Positions 43,010 through 52,076 of a DNA stretch of 64,000 nucleotides are shown piece by piece. The translations under genes and the position numbers were made by a program. The notes below the pieces were generated by a model. The model saw nothing but the letters and a program-made list of their open reading frames with translations, had not been told where the DNA came from and ran no database searches. Position 1 is the first letter of the stretch. Each line of letters begins with the position of its first letter. Source of the DNA: Halomicrobium salinisoli (GTDB taxonomy: Archaea > Halobacteriota > Halobacteria > Halobacteriales > Haloarculaceae); assembly GCF_020405185.1 (NCBI RefSeq), contig NZ_CP084463.1, positions 2,480,001-2,544,000 of the forward strand, given 5' to 3'.

Positions 43010-43990
43010 CTACAGTGCCGGCTCGCGTCGGACGGTCGCACCGCGATTCTGCGGTCGAGCCACGTGCACGTCAGCCGAGACGTCGTGGGCAGCGAGAGCG
43101 CGCTCTACGGCCGCAACGGTGGCGTCGGACTCGGACTCGGTCGTCACGACGTACAAGGTGGGGCCCCACGAGGACTGGCCGACGCCAGCGACCGGGTCCG
43201 CGTCCGACAGCGTCTCGGCCAGCGCTTCGGCGACGTCGTTTCGAACGCCGCCTTGCTGTCGCGCGAACCACTGCCCGTTCAATCGATCGATCCGTTCCAC
43301 CGCTGAACCGAACCGAGCGATGTCTCCGTCGTGGACGCTCGGAAGCAACTCTCGAAGCACGATGCCCGCAACGCGGTCAGAGAGTTCGGCATCGCTCTCT
43401 TCGAGCACGCTCCGCATGCTCTCCGATTCCGAGACGCCGTGCCGGCCGGTTTCGCCTCTCGGTATGACGAGGACGAACCGGCAACGTTCCGGCAGCTCCT
43501 CGCGGACGACGACGGGGGGGACCGTCCACTCGCCCGTCTCGGGATCATCCGGTAGCAGGTCGGAAGTGGGTTGGCCGGCGTCGACGATCAACCCCCCGTC
43601 CCGGAACGCGTGTACGCCGATAGCGTTCCGCATCCCCCGCCCCAGTGATGGGCTCACGTCCCGGACGTCGTACTGTCGTCGATACAATTCCGCGACCCCG
43701 GCGTAGACCGCCAAAGCGAACTGCGTACCGCTTCCGAGTCCCCTATGTCTCGGTACGGACTCGTCGACGACGACTCTGGCCCCCGGGACGTCGAGTTCGT
43801 CTACCGCAAGCCGCGCGTATTTCCGCGCCACTTCCGAGTTCGACTCGACCCGGTCGGATCGCGACACCGTCACCGAGAGAGAAGGAGTGTCGATGCAGAC
43901 GCCGACACTTCCGAACAGTCTGCTGTGTGCGTCTGAGAGGTTAACAAAACCAAAATGTAAACGGCTATTAGACTCCACTTCTACAGGCAT
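43010..43990 (-). CDS. mptG: Beta-ribofuranosylaminobenzene 5'-phosphate synthase-like C-riboside synthase (MptG family, GHMP fold)
   Basis: 326 aa. Family signatures are complete: SRLHFGFVNL (9-18), HRGLGSGTQFALA (82-94; the phosphate-binding GHMP loop), GRGMRNAIGVHAF (118-129) and GQSSWGPTLY (271-280). The enzyme condenses PRPP with 4-aminobenzoate or 4-hydroxybenzoate, releasing CO2 and diphosphate and forming a C-C glycosidic bond, the committed step of methanopterin synthesis. Relatives ForT and PyfQ make C-nucleoside antibiotics in actinomycetes. Together with the DUF98 lyase and MptA in the same island it defines an aryl-C-riboside/pterin pathway, unusual for a halophile. Confidence 0.9.
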   Translation of the reverse strand: MPVEVESNSRLHFGFVNLSDAHSRLFGSVGVCIDTPSLSVTVSRSDRVESNSEVARKYARLAVDELDVPGARVVVDESVPRHRGLGSGTQFALAVYAGVAELYRRQYDVRDVSPSLGRGMRNAIGVHAFRDGGLIVDAGQPTSDLLPDDPETGEWTVPPVVVREELPERCRFVLVIPRGETGRHGVSESESMRSVLEESDAELSDRVAGIVLRELLPSVHDGDIARFGSAVERIDRLNGQWFARQQGGVRNDVAEALAETLSDADPVAGVGQSSWGPTLYVVTTESESDATVAAVERALAAHDVSADVHVARPQNRGATVRREPAL

Positions 43991-44299
43991 GCCCCGGATT
44001 TCGTCAGTTCATTGCTAAAACTTTACGGAAGCGAAGGTGTAAGAACGCGCGACGGCGCCGACGAGGCGTTCCGTCGGATCCACGAACGGCGAGGCGCGGG
44101 CCGAACGTCGACGATGCGTAGCGAGCGACGGTCGCCACGAGACGAACACGGCGATTCACGGGCAGGCCCGGATCGAGCTGGCGCGACCCAACTGGGACCG
44201 AATGCGCCGGGACCACGGTTGCTCCGCCTTCCAGAGTCCGTGGCACGGGGGCGGGCACTGACCGACGGCCTCATTACCTTCTCGGGAGACGTGCAAACA
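43991..44299. other. Divergent promoter region of mptG and the M14 gene
   Basis: An AT-richer patch at 44005-44025 (GCTAAAACTTTAC) probably serves mptG, and TCATTACC at 44271-44278 the M14 gene. The middle has no convincing gene. Confidence 0.4.
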
Positions 44300-45460
44300 A
44301 TGGCAGAGACGACGATCGAAACGCCGACCGGCGATGTCGTCCTATCCACGGCCCATCCCGGGGGGAACGCCGATGTCGTCGGCCACGACGGTCACACTAT
44401 CGTCCTGGAACCTGAACAACGAGATTCGGAGAAGCAGTGGTTTTACTGGAACTTCGAGGTACGCAGTCGGTCGGACGTGACTCTCGACTTCCGGTTTCAC
44501 GGATGCGAACCCCTCGGTCCGTGGGGGCCCGCCACGACCACCGGAAACGACTCCTGGGAGTGGCTGGGAACCGAAGCAGCGACGGATCGATCGCAGTTTT
44601 CGTACTCGTTCGCCGAGGGCGAGGTCCGGAGATTCGCGTTTTCACTCCCCTATCAGCTTCGACACCTCGATCGCTTTTTGAACGAGCGCGCCCAATGGAC
44701 GTCGCTCTCTCGGACGTCGATCGGCACGAGTGACGGCGGCAGGTCCGTGCCGTGCCTGTCGGCCGGTGCTCGAGGGGAGACGAGGAACATCGTGTTGGCC
44801 TGCAGACACCACGCCTGCGAGACGACCGCGTCGTACGTCTTAGAAGGGATCGTCGACGGACTCCTGACAGAGGGGTCCGATTTACTCTCGACTCGCCGAC
44901 TCCACGTGTTCCCGCTGGTCGACGTCGACGGCGTCGAACGTGGAGATCAAGGAAAGCACCGGATCCCGCACGACCACAACAGGGACTACGCCACATCCAA
45001 CGCGTTACTGGACTCGATCCCGTCCCTCTACGCATCGACGGAGGCCATCCGGAACTACCTAGATCGAATCGACGGCCAGTTCGAGTTCAGTCTGGACCTC
45101 CATTGCCCGTGGATGTACGGCGAACGGAACGACCGTCCCTTCTTCGTCGACGACCCGGACGATGTTTCACCGTCCGTCGCAGCCCTCGGACAGACCCTCG
45201 AGAAGGTCACGGAGTCGAGGGGGAGTGACGGGATCCGCTTCGATGCAACTCCCGGGACGGGGATCGAAAACTTCCACTCTGGCGAACCGGCGGCACCGAC
45301 CTTTTCGCAACACCTCTCCGATCGCGGTGCGATAAGTACGACGCTGGAGGTCCCCTACTTCGGCGTCGATGGGAACGAGATCACGTCGGACTCCTGCCGT
45401 CGCTTCGGTGTCGATATCTCCCGCGCCGTAATTCGCTTCCTCACCGAAGGAACCGGGTAA
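44300..45460 (+). CDS. M14-family metallocarboxypeptidase (cytosolic CCP/deglutamylase-like)
   Basis: 386 aa from ATG 44300. An N-terminal beta domain of about 130 residues (WFYWNFEVRSRSDVTLDFRF...GPWGPA) precedes the catalytic domain, the arrangement of cytosolic carboxypeptidases. Zinc ligands are predicted in RHHACETT (HxxE, about 170-173) and SLDLHCPW (His about 268). HDHNRDY supplies the substrate-binding Asn-Arg pair, and TTLEVPYF has the catalytic Glu (about 350). No signal peptide. CCPs remove C-terminal or side-chain Glu, so trimming of gamma-glutamyl tails added by FolC is an attractive role, though unproven. Confidence 0.82.
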   Translation: MAETTIETPTGDVVLSTAHPGGNADVVGHDGHTIVLEPEQRDSEKQWFYWNFEVRSRSDVTLDFRFHGCEPLGPWGPATTTGNDSWEWLGTEAATDRSQFSYSFAEGEVRRFAFSLPYQLRHLDRFLNERAQWTSLSRTSIGTSDGGRSVPCLSAGARGETRNIVLACRHHACETTASYVLEGIVDGLLTEGSDLLSTRRLHVFPLVDVDGVERGDQGKHRIPHDHNRDYATSNALLDSIPSLYASTEAIRNYLDRIDGQFEFSLDLHCPWMYGERNDRPFFVDDPDDVSPSVAALGQTLEKVTESRGSDGIRFDATPGTGIENFHSGEPAAPTFSQHLSDRGAISTTLEVPYFGVDGNEITSDSCRRFGVDISRAVIRFLTEGTG

Positions 45461-45854
45461 CGCCTCCTCGTTACCGCGGCGTCCCAGCGGAGCGGGGCAA
45501 ATCGATTGGATCGAGCGTGACGCCGGCAAGGCGGCGATGAGGGGGGAGCGTGGTGGCATCGCCGTCGCGCTCCCCGGAGCGGTTCGGCGACCAGGCCGGC
45601 TCCGGCACCCCGGTCGTGGCCATCAGTCGGTTGTGCGGGGCTCGGTTCGACAGGGACCTCGGACGATCTGCCGGGGTCTCACCGTCGGACGACCCGAACT
45701 GCGTCTCGACGGGGTCGAGGCGGTGGGACTCGGACAGACGGCGGACTGGAAGTCGGTCACCCGCAGCCAATCCCGGACGCCTTCCCGCGGTCGCCGGAAC
45801 GGCCGAACCGACGATTTCGACGGCGACCGAGCGCACAGTGGCGGTGTCTCACGT
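45461..45854. other. Intergenic stretch between convergent M14 and right mptA genes
   Basis: GC-rich, with no gene recognised. It is the last non-repeat segment of the island before the right 636-bp mptA repeat. Confidence 0.45.
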
Positions 45855-46781
45855 TCAGTCGTTGACCTCTCGGCGGAGCGTCCCCATCTCGGCGACGCGC
45901 TCGGCGTGGGCGTTGTGCTGGTGGATGGACTCGTCGTTGGACTGCTTCATCGTGACGACGGCGTCGTCCGGGAGGTCGTCGAATCGGGAGACGACGCCTT
46001 CGGCCATCGAGCGGACGCAGTCCTCGACGAATTTGGCGTTCTTGTGGGACTGGTAGGTCATGTGGTCCTCGTCGGGGCGCTTGGCGAGGTTGTAGATGCG
46101 GGCGCTCATGGCGTCCCGGGCGACCTCGATGACGTCGTCGAGGTCGACGTCGGGCGCGCCTTCCGCTTCGATGGTGAGCGTGGCGTGGCCCCGCTGGGAG
46201 TGGCCGGGCTGGGGCACCTCCTCGAGGAAGGCGTCGATGGTCTCGTCTTCGACGTCGAGGCCGCGCAGCACGTCGCGGGCGCGGGCGGCGGACATCCCCT
46301 GCGAACAGGGGCAGACCGTCATGCCGGTGACGCGGGCGCCGATCTCCTCACGCGTGCCGTCCTCGTCGGCGGTCGCCGACGCGACGATATCCGCGGTCGA
46401 CTGCGTGGGACGCCCGGACTCGGGCGTCTCCTCGCGGGTGACGTACTCGGCCTCCATGCGCACCTCGGCCTGGGTCGTGTAGTCGTGCTTCTCCAGAAGC
46501 CGCTCGGCGGCCTCGCCGCAGACGTCCTCGACGCCCTCGACCTCCTGGCTGACGGCCGCCTCCAGGGTCTCGTCGATGACCTCCATGTTGCGGCTCATGT
46601 CCGCACCCTTGCGCCAGGAGGGCAGGTCGACGTAGACCTCGAACTCCGCCATCAGGACGATCGGCCGCTGGTCGCCGCGGCCGATCTTGACGAGTTTCTC
46701 GACGCCCGTGACGCCCACCCGGTTCAGCCCGACGGTGACCTCAGGGCTCGAGGCCTGTACGTCCGGCAGTTGCTGACTCAT
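45855..46781 (-). CDS. mptA: GTP cyclohydrolase MptA (FolE2-like), right copy
   Basis: 308 aa. Same enzyme as the left copy, with CPCSQG and [10 protein letters not shown] intact. The N-terminal third ([38 protein letters not shown]) differs from the left copy at many positions and has high-GC chromosomal codon use. From [13 protein letters not shown] onward the two proteins are identical except for a few clustered changes (for example RDVLRGLD versus REALRGLG). The last 12 residues differ again. A weak TATA-like TAATTC lies about 25 nt upstream. Its promoter end is chromosomal and its 3' end faces the island, the mirror image of the left copy. Confidence 0.92.
   Translation of the reverse strand: MSQQLPDVQASSPEVTVGLNRVGVTGVEKLVKIGRGDQRPIVLMAEFEVYVDLPSWRKGADMSRNMEVIDETLEAAVSQEVEGVEDVCGEAAERLLEKHDYTTQAEVRMEAEYVTREETPESGRPTQSTADIVASATADEDGTREEIGARVTGMTVCPCSQGMSAARARDVLRGLDVEDETIDAFLEEVPQPGHSQRGHATLTIEAEGAPDVDLDDVIEVARDAMSARIYNLAKRPDEDHMTYQSHKNAKFVEDCVRSMAEGVVSRFDDLPDDAVVTMKQSNDESIHQHNAHAERVAEMGTLRREVND
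45888..46523. repeat. 636-bp direct repeat, right copy (mptA core)
   Basis: Gap-free, almost identical match to 17275-17910 in the same orientation. Identity stops abruptly on both sides, which fits homologous recombination or gene conversion rather than uniform ageing of a duplicate. Confidence 0.85.
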
Positions 46782-46853
46782 TGGACCAGGCTAGGGACGA
46801 ATTACCGTTAGTGCTTTCGAAAATCCAGTCAGCGAGCCCCTGCTCCGCCGCGA

Positions 46854-47447
46854 CTACTCGTCGAGCGGCGACAGCGCCCGGCCGTCGACCTCGCGCAGCA
46901 CGGCCGCGTAGTCCTCGCCGTCGAACCGCTCGGCGATGTCGTCGAGCTCCGTGCGCAACTGCTCGAGCCGCTCCTCCAGGTCCTGGAACTCCTCGCTGGA
47001 GCGCAGCTCCGCGGTGGGCTTGTTGGCCGACAGCGCCGCGTGCTTCGAGGCCAGCGCGTAGAACTCGCGGAACCGCTCCTCGTAGGCGGCGCAGTTCAGG
47101 AGCCGCTCGATGGTGTCGATCAGCTCCGACCGGGAGACCGGCTTGACGACGTAGTCGTCGAACGGCATATCGATGATCTCGAAGTCCGGATCGACGGCGG
47201 TCACCATGGCCACGCGGGCCTCCAGGTCCCGGTCGCGAATCTCGTCGAGGACGTCGGCGCCCCGGATGTCGGGCATCCGGCGGTCGAGCAGCACCACGTC
47301 CACGTCCGGATCCAGCTTCGCGAGGCCGGCCTCCCCGCTGTGGGCCGTCAGGACCTCGTACTCGCCGCGGAGCTGCGCGGCGTAAGCGTCGGCCACGTCG
47401 GGCTCGTCGTCGACGACCAGCACCGTCGCGCGCTCGCTGGGACTCAT
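46854..47447 (-). CDS. HalX-domain response regulator
   Basis: 197 aa from 47447 (MSPSERATVLVVDDEPDVADAY). Receiver domain with the acidic pair DDE, phospho-acceptor Asp in VVLLDRRMPDIRG, the conserved Thr in AMVTAVD, and Lys in VVKPVSRSEL. The C-terminal 70 residues form a helical HalX domain with heptad-like LEERLEQLRTELDDIAERF (coiled coil). Output is unknown because HalX lacks a clear DNA-binding motif. No histidine kinase is adjacent. It shares the upstream side of the right mptA copy but not a promoter. Confidence 0.88.
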   Translation of the reverse strand: MSPSERATVLVVDDEPDVADAYAAQLRGEYEVLTAHSGEAGLAKLDPDVDVVLLDRRMPDIRGADVLDEIRDRDLEARVAMVTAVDPDFEIIDMPFDDYVVKPVSRSELIDTIERLLNCAAYEERFREFYALASKHAALSANKPTAELRSSEEFQDLEERLEQLRTELDDIAERFDGEDYAAVLREVDGRALSPLDE

Positions 47448-47518
47448 GTGGGTGGCTGCCACTATGAAGGAACTAACGCAAAAGGGTTCTGGGCACTTGG
47501 GCCCGTGATACCACCCGT

Positions 47519-48607
47519 CTATCGACCGACGAGGTCCGCGTACCGGGCCCCGGTCTGCTTGAGCGTCTCCGTCGAGTAGAGCCGCTCGTGCTCGAAGGGG
47601 AGGTGCTCGCCGGCCAGTCGGTCGATCGACGCGTCGACGGCCGCCGCCTCCCGCCCGTGGACCATCGTGAAGAGGTTGTACGACCAGTCGTGGGCCGGTC
47701 GACGCGGGCGGTGGTAGCACAGCGTCACGTACGGCAGGCTCCCGACCGCACGACCGCGCTCGTCCAGTTCGCCGTCGGGGACGTCCCAGACGACCATGCA
47801 GTTGCTGTCGAAGCCCGTCCGGACGTGGTTGACGACGAACCCGACGCGCTTGATGCAGCCCCGCTCCAGCAGCCGCTCGACGGCCGCCAGGACGTCCTCG
47901 ATCGGGGCGCCGACGGCCTCCGCGACGTCCCGGTACGGCGTCGCGGACGTCGGGAACCCCTCCTGGATCGCCACGAGCAACCGGCGCTCCAGGTCGGACA
48001 GGTCGGCGGCGGCGTCCTCGCTGATCCGCGTCGCCGCCACGCTCCCCTCGCCGACGGCGTCCGGACCGTCGCCCGCCTCGTCGCCGCCCGATCCGGCGCT
48101 GCCCACGCTCTCCCGGGCCAGCGCGTCACCGTTGACCACGGGGAACTCCAGGTCGATGTAGTAGTCGGTCAGCATCGGCAGGCGCAGCACCGCACACCCC
48201 GTCCGCTGCTCGATCTCGTCGAGGATGCGGTCCCGCCGGTCGCGGCTCGCCGCGGTCACGACGAACCACATGTTCCACTCGTGGTCCCGCGCGTAGTTGT
48301 GGTTGACCTGATCGTAGCCGTTGATCGTCTCGGCGACGGCGTCGAAGCGGTCCGCGGGCGCCCTGACCGCGGCCAGCGCCGACGACCCGATCACCGGCGG
48401 GTTCAGCACCGGTCCGAACCGGCGGAAGACGCCGTCCTCGAGGAGCTCCTCCACCCGGGCGAGCGCCTCGTCGGCGCCGATGCCCAGTTCCGCGCCCACG
48501 GTCTCGAAGGGCCGCTCCTCGACCGGGAAGCCGCTCTGGTACCCGTCGACGAGGGCCGCGTCCACCTCGTCGATCCCCTCGCGCCAGTCGCCCGACTGGA
48601 GGCTCAT
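47519..48607 (-). CDS. ahbAB: Siroheme decarboxylase, fused AhbA-AhbB (Lrp/AsnC-like fold)
   Basis: 362 aa with two homologous Lrp-like halves. Half 1 (about 10-160) has ETVGAELGIGADEALARVEELLEDG and the signature NHNYARDHEWNMWFV. Half 2 (about 205-355) has YRDVAEAVGAPIEDVLAAVERLLERG and CYHRPRRPAHDWSYNLFTMVHG. The NHNYxRxHxxN and CYxRPxxxxWxYNLF motifs distinguish AhbA/B from true Lrp regulators. A Gly/Asp-rich linker separates the halves. It decarboxylates siroheme to didecarboxysiroheme, the first step of the alternative haem pathway. The fold makes Lrp regulator a common misannotation. Confidence 0.85.
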   Translation of the reverse strand: MSLQSGDWREGIDEVDAALVDGYQSGFPVEERPFETVGAELGIGADEALARVEELLEDGVFRRFGPVLNPPVIGSSALAAVRAPADRFDAVAETINGYDQVNHNYARDHEWNMWFVVTAASRDRRDRILDEIEQRTGCAVLRLPMLTDYYIDLEFPVVNGDALARESVGSAGSGGDEAGDGPDAVGEGSVAATRISEDAAADLSDLERRLLVAIQEGFPTSATPYRDVAEAVGAPIEDVLAAVERLLERGCIKRVGFVVNHVRTGFDSNCMVVWDVPDGELDERGRAVGSLPYVTLCYHRPRRPAHDWSYNLFTMVHGREAAAVDASIDRLAGEHLPFEHERLYSTETLKQTGARYADLVGR

Positions 48608-48695
48608 CGACGGCCGTTAGGAGTGGACGGGTGTATCGCTTTCGGGTCTGGGATCGGATTCTTGATACGGCACAGCTACAGACAGGACTCCTCCT

Positions 48696-49081
48696 GTGAA
48701 CAGCCAGAAAGTCCCCGCTAGCTCCGGTCGAGGCGCTCACTGCGCGCTTCACTCGCTCCGTTCGTTCCAGTGCTTGCGTCGCCCGTCTTCCCGGAGCCAG
48801 CGGCCCCTTTCAGTCCCACCCGCTAGTGGATGATCGGCCAGCCGAAACGGGTGGGACTGAAAGGGGCGATCCGTTCGACGAAGGCAGGCGACGCAAGCCG
48901 CGAGGGACCAACGGTCCCTCGGCCCGTGCGGGCGACTCACGGGTCGCCCGCACGACACCGCAGCCGAAGGCGAGGAGCGCAGCGAGAGTCACGAGAGCGT
49001 AGCGAACGTGACCTCGATAGACGAGCGGAGCGAGTCTATCGGTGCTCCCGAGTCGAACGGATCGGGGCTTTCTGGCTGTTC
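48696..49081. repeat. Hairpin-rich intergenic element with inverted ends, copy 2
   Basis: The left end GTGAACAGCCAGAAAGTCCCC and the right end GGGGCTTTCTGGCTGTTC are inverted repeats. The internal palindrome CCCCTTTCAGTCCCACCCG pairs with its complement (48811-48868), as in copy 1, and GAGGGACC-AAC-GGTCCCTC forms another stem. The order and spacing match 14898-15315 although the loop sequences differ, which argues for a repeat family. No transposase is present. Confidence 0.7.
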
Positions 49082-49208
49082 TTGATCACAGAGACAGCGT
49101 TTCTGCGAACACCCGATCAAACTCAATCTAGCACCCGTCCAGATCCGGCGACTCCCAATACTGGCGGGAAACGGGACGCTTTTGGCCGGTCCGGACGGAC
49201 GTTTGCGT

Positions 49209-50279
49209 ATGGCTCAGACCACCCGCGAGTACGGGGAGTGGCCGCTCAAGCGGCTGATGACCGAGGTCGTCGGATCGGGACACAAGTCGGCCGACGACAT
49301 GGACCGCGGGCAGGCCCGCGAGGCGTTCCAGCGCATTCTCGACGGGGAACCGGACGAGACCACGCTGGGCGCGTTCTGGCTCGCCAACCGCTGGAAGCGC
49401 AACTCGCCGGAGGAGCTGGCGGCGTTCGTCGACGTGATGCGCGAGGAGAGCGTCGAGACGGGCGTGCCGGACGCCGACCCCGTCGACTGCGGGGCCAACT
49501 ACGACGGCAAGGGCGACAGCGCCATCCTGGGGGTCGCCGCCGGCGTCGTCGCCGCCGCGGCGGGCACCCCCGTCGTCGTCCACAGCGGCGACCGCGTCCC
49601 CACCCAGAAGCAGGACGCCTACAAGCACGTCCTCGACGAACTCGGCGTCCGGACGGCGGTGTCGCCCGGCGAGAGCGTCGACATGGTCGACGAGACCGGC
49701 TTCGGCTTCTACTACCAGCCCGAGTTCAACCCCGGCGTGGTGGACCTGTTCGATCGCCGCGACGAGATGGGCGTCCGGACGTTCGTCAACACGGTCGAGA
49801 CGCTGGCGAACCCGGCCGACGCGGACGTCCACCTGGGGAGCTTCTATCACCTCGCGTTCGCCACGAAGATGACCGACACCCTCCAGCAGGCCCAGACGCA
49901 AGACGTCTCCCGAACGCTCTTCTTCCAGGGCATGGAGGGCTACGACGACGTCCGGCCGGGATCGACCGTCGTCGCAGAGTGGAACGACGGCGACGACGAA
50001 CTCGACGACTTCGAGATCAAGACCGCCGACTACGGGATGGACGTAGAGAGCGAGGACCTCGAAGTCGACGACGTCGCCGCCGACTCCGCGGCCATCACCG
50101 AGGACGTCGTCGCGGGCGAGCGCGAGGACGGCTTCGCCGACGCCGTCGCGCTCAACGCCGCGCTGCGGATCTACGCCCGCGAGGACGCCGACTCGATCGA
50201 CGAGGGACTGGAGATGGCTCGCGAGGCCATCGACGACGGCAGCGCCGCCGCCGTCCTCGAGGACTTGCAGGCGTTCTGA
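49209..50279 (+). CDS. Anthranilate phosphoribosyltransferase-like protein (TrpD2-type)
   Basis: 356 aa from ATG 49209. Helical N-terminal domain ([38 protein letters not shown]) matches nucleoside phosphorylase/TrpD family [45 protein letters not shown] (about 98-138) corresponds to the PRPP/diphosphate region but lacks the canonical GTGGD and the N-R-S-V/S-S-K-x-G sequence. [14 protein letters not shown] and [11 protein letters not shown] follow. It is probably not the tryptophan enzyme. A paralogous role on PRPP or nucleic acid, as reported for YbiB-like TrpD2, is plausible. Confidence 0.8.
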   Translation: MAQTTREYGEWPLKRLMTEVVGSGHKSADDMDRGQAREAFQRILDGEPDETTLGAFWLANRWKRNSPEELAAFVDVMREESVETGVPDADPVDCGANYDGKGDSAILGVAAGVVAAAAGTPVVVHSGDRVPTQKQDAYKHVLDELGVRTAVSPGESVDMVDETGFGFYYQPEFNPGVVDLFDRRDEMGVRTFVNTVETLANPADADVHLGSFYHLAFATKMTDTLQQAQTQDVSRTLFFQGMEGYDDVRPGSTVVAEWNDGDDELDDFEIKTADYGMDVESEDLEVDDVAADSAAITEDVVAGEREDGFADAVALNAALRIYAREDADSIDEGLEMAREAIDDGSAAAVLEDLQAF

Positions 50280-50336
50280 GGGCCCGACGGTCGAACCGCA
50301 CCCAACGCCTTTCTTCCGCGCCGGCGAAGGGCGAAC

Positions 50337-51299
50337 ATGGCCGAGTCACAGGCGACAACGGAGGGAGCGACCCCCGTGGCCGTCGACGATCTCGTCGAGC
50401 ACCACCGTGTTCGGGTCAACGGCGTCTCCCTCCACTACGTGACCGCGGGTCCGGAGGACGGCGACCTCGCCGTCCTGCTCCACGGCTTCCCGGACTTCTG
50501 GTACTCCTGGCGCCACCAGATCCCGGCGCTGGTCGACGCGGGCTACCGCGTCCTCGCGCCGGACATGCGCGGCTACAACCGCTCGGAGGCGCCCGGCGGC
50601 GTCGCCGCCTACGACCTCGACGAGCTCGTGGCCGACGTCGCCGGGCTGATCGAGCACGCCGGCCGGGAGCGGGCCCACGTCGTCGGGCACGACTGGGGCG
50701 GCCTCGTCGCCTGGCAGGTCGGCATCGACCGGCCCGACGTGGTGGACCGACTGGCCGTCCTGAACGCGCCGCACCCGGCCGCGTACGTGCGGGACCTGAC
50801 GACCTGGGAACAGCTCCAGAAGTCCTGGTACGTCTTCTGGTTCCAGGTCCCCCGGCTGCCGGAGTGGGGCTTCGCGCGCGACGACTTCGCCGTCTTCGAC
50901 GAGATCTTCGACGAGGGGACGGCGCGACCGAACGCCGTCACGGACGCGGACCTCGAGCGCTACCGCGAGGCGTTCCGCCGGAACGGCCCCCGCGGACCGA
51001 TCAACTACTACCGGGCGCTCGCCCGCCGTCGAGCGAAACAGGGCGCTGGGGCGCTGCTGGGAGGCGGCCGGCCGGACTGGCGCGTCGACGTCCCGGCGCT
51101 GCTGCTGTGGGGCGAGCGAGACATGGCGCTGGCGACGTCGCTGACCCGCGGCGTGGACCGGTGGGTGCCCGACCTGCGCGTCGAGCGCTACGGCGACGCC
51201 GGCCACTGGGTCCAGTTCGACGCGAGCGAGCGGGTGACCGAGGCGCTGGTGGACTTCCTCGCGGGCGACGCGGGGACCGGAACCGCCGAGGCGGAGTAG
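50337..51299 (+). CDS. Alpha/beta hydrolase, epoxide hydrolase-like
   Basis: 320 aa. Oxyanion HGxP motif in [16 protein letters not shown] (about 44-59), nucleophile elbow [11 protein letters not shown] with Asp as nucleophile, a helical cap domain ([23 protein letters not shown]), an acid region [10 protein letters not shown], and the catalytic His in GHWVQFD. An Asp nucleophile with HGFPxxWYSWRxQ is typical of soluble epoxide hydrolases or haloalkane dehalogenases. Substrate unknown. It lies 57 nt downstream of the TrpD-like gene, possibly in one operon. Confidence 0.85.
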   Translation: MAESQATTEGATPVAVDDLVEHHRVRVNGVSLHYVTAGPEDGDLAVLLHGFPDFWYSWRHQIPALVDAGYRVLAPDMRGYNRSEAPGGVAAYDLDELVADVAGLIEHAGRERAHVVGHDWGGLVAWQVGIDRPDVVDRLAVLNAPHPAAYVRDLTTWEQLQKSWYVFWFQVPRLPEWGFARDDFAVFDEIFDEGTARPNAVTDADLERYREAFRRNGPRGPINYYRALARRRAKQGAGALLGGGRPDWRVDVPALLLWGERDMALATSLTRGVDRWVPDLRVERYGDAGHWVQFDASERVTEALVDFLAGDAGTGTAEAE

Positions 51300-51457
51300 C
51301 GAACAGGCGCCACGACTGCCCGCGGGCCGGGGTGGCGCGCTCCCGCGAACCGGCCCGCGGCGGGGGTCAGGTCACGCCCGGGCCTCGTTCCGTCCCCGCA
51401 CTTCAACCCCGGCACGGCACCGCCAGCGTTTTGCCGGCCCGTGGCGTCTCAGATTCC

Positions 51458-52006
51458 ATGAGTGACCTGACCGCGACGATCCACACGACGAAGGGCGACA
51501 TCGAGATCGAACTGTTCGACGAGCGCGCGCCGCGCACCGTCGAGGCGTTCGTCGACCACGCCACCGAGGCCGAGAGCTACGACGACGCGGAGATCGGTCC
51601 GGGCGAGGGCGCCTGGGAGGACCCCGAGACGGGCGAGAAGCGCGTCGATCCCATCTACGACGGCGTCGAGTTCCACCGCGTCATCGAGGACTTCATGATC
51701 CAGACCGGCGACCCCGAGGGCACCGGCCGCGGCGGCCCCGGCTACACCTTCGAGGACGAGTTCCACGACGAACTGCGCCACGACTCGGCCGGGAAGGTCT
51801 CGATGGCCAACCGCGGCCCCGACACGAACGGCTCGCAGTTCTTCATCACGCTGGCGGAGACGCCCCACCTCGACGACAAGCACGCCGTCTTCGGCGAGGT
51901 CGTCGACGGCATGGACGTCGTCGAGGAGATCGGCGGCGTCGACACGGACATGCACGACCGCCCGACGACGCCCATCGAGATCGAGTCCGTCGAGATTCAC
52001 GACTAG
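51458..52006 (+). CDS. Cyclophilin-type peptidyl-prolyl cis-trans isomerase
   Basis: 182 aa from ATG 51458. Single-domain cyclophilin: [29 protein letters not shown], then the catalytic Arg/Phe region [49 protein letters not shown], and [12 protein letters not shown]. An acidic insert ([26 protein letters not shown], about 36-61) lengthens the first loop, as in other haloarchaeal homologues. It assists protein folding in the cytoplasm. The long frame running into it from 48830 is spurious. Confidence 0.93.
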   Translation: MSDLTATIHTTKGDIEIELFDERAPRTVEAFVDHATEAESYDDAEIGPGEGAWEDPETGEKRVDPIYDGVEFHRVIEDFMIQTGDPEGTGRGGPGYTFEDEFHDELRHDSAGKVSMANRGPDTNGSQFFITLAETPHLDDKHAVFGEVVDGMDVVEEIGGVDTDMHDRPTTPIEIESVEIHD

Positions 52007-52076
52007 CGTTACTTCGCGGTGTCGGTAGCCGATCGAATGGGGGGAGCTTTTTGACCCCCTCTCCGAACGCCGTCCC

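Noticed and set aside
47519..48607. Lrp/AsnC transcription regulator
   Set aside because: The fold is Lrp-like, but NHNYxRxHxxN and CYxRPxxxxWxYNLF motifs in two fused halves point to siroheme decarboxylase.
48830..51457. Very long open frame leading into cyclophilin
   Set aside because: It runs through the hairpin element and antisense or out-of-frame to the TrpD-like and hydrolase genes, with Arg/Gly-rich composition. Only the part from 51458 is a real gene.
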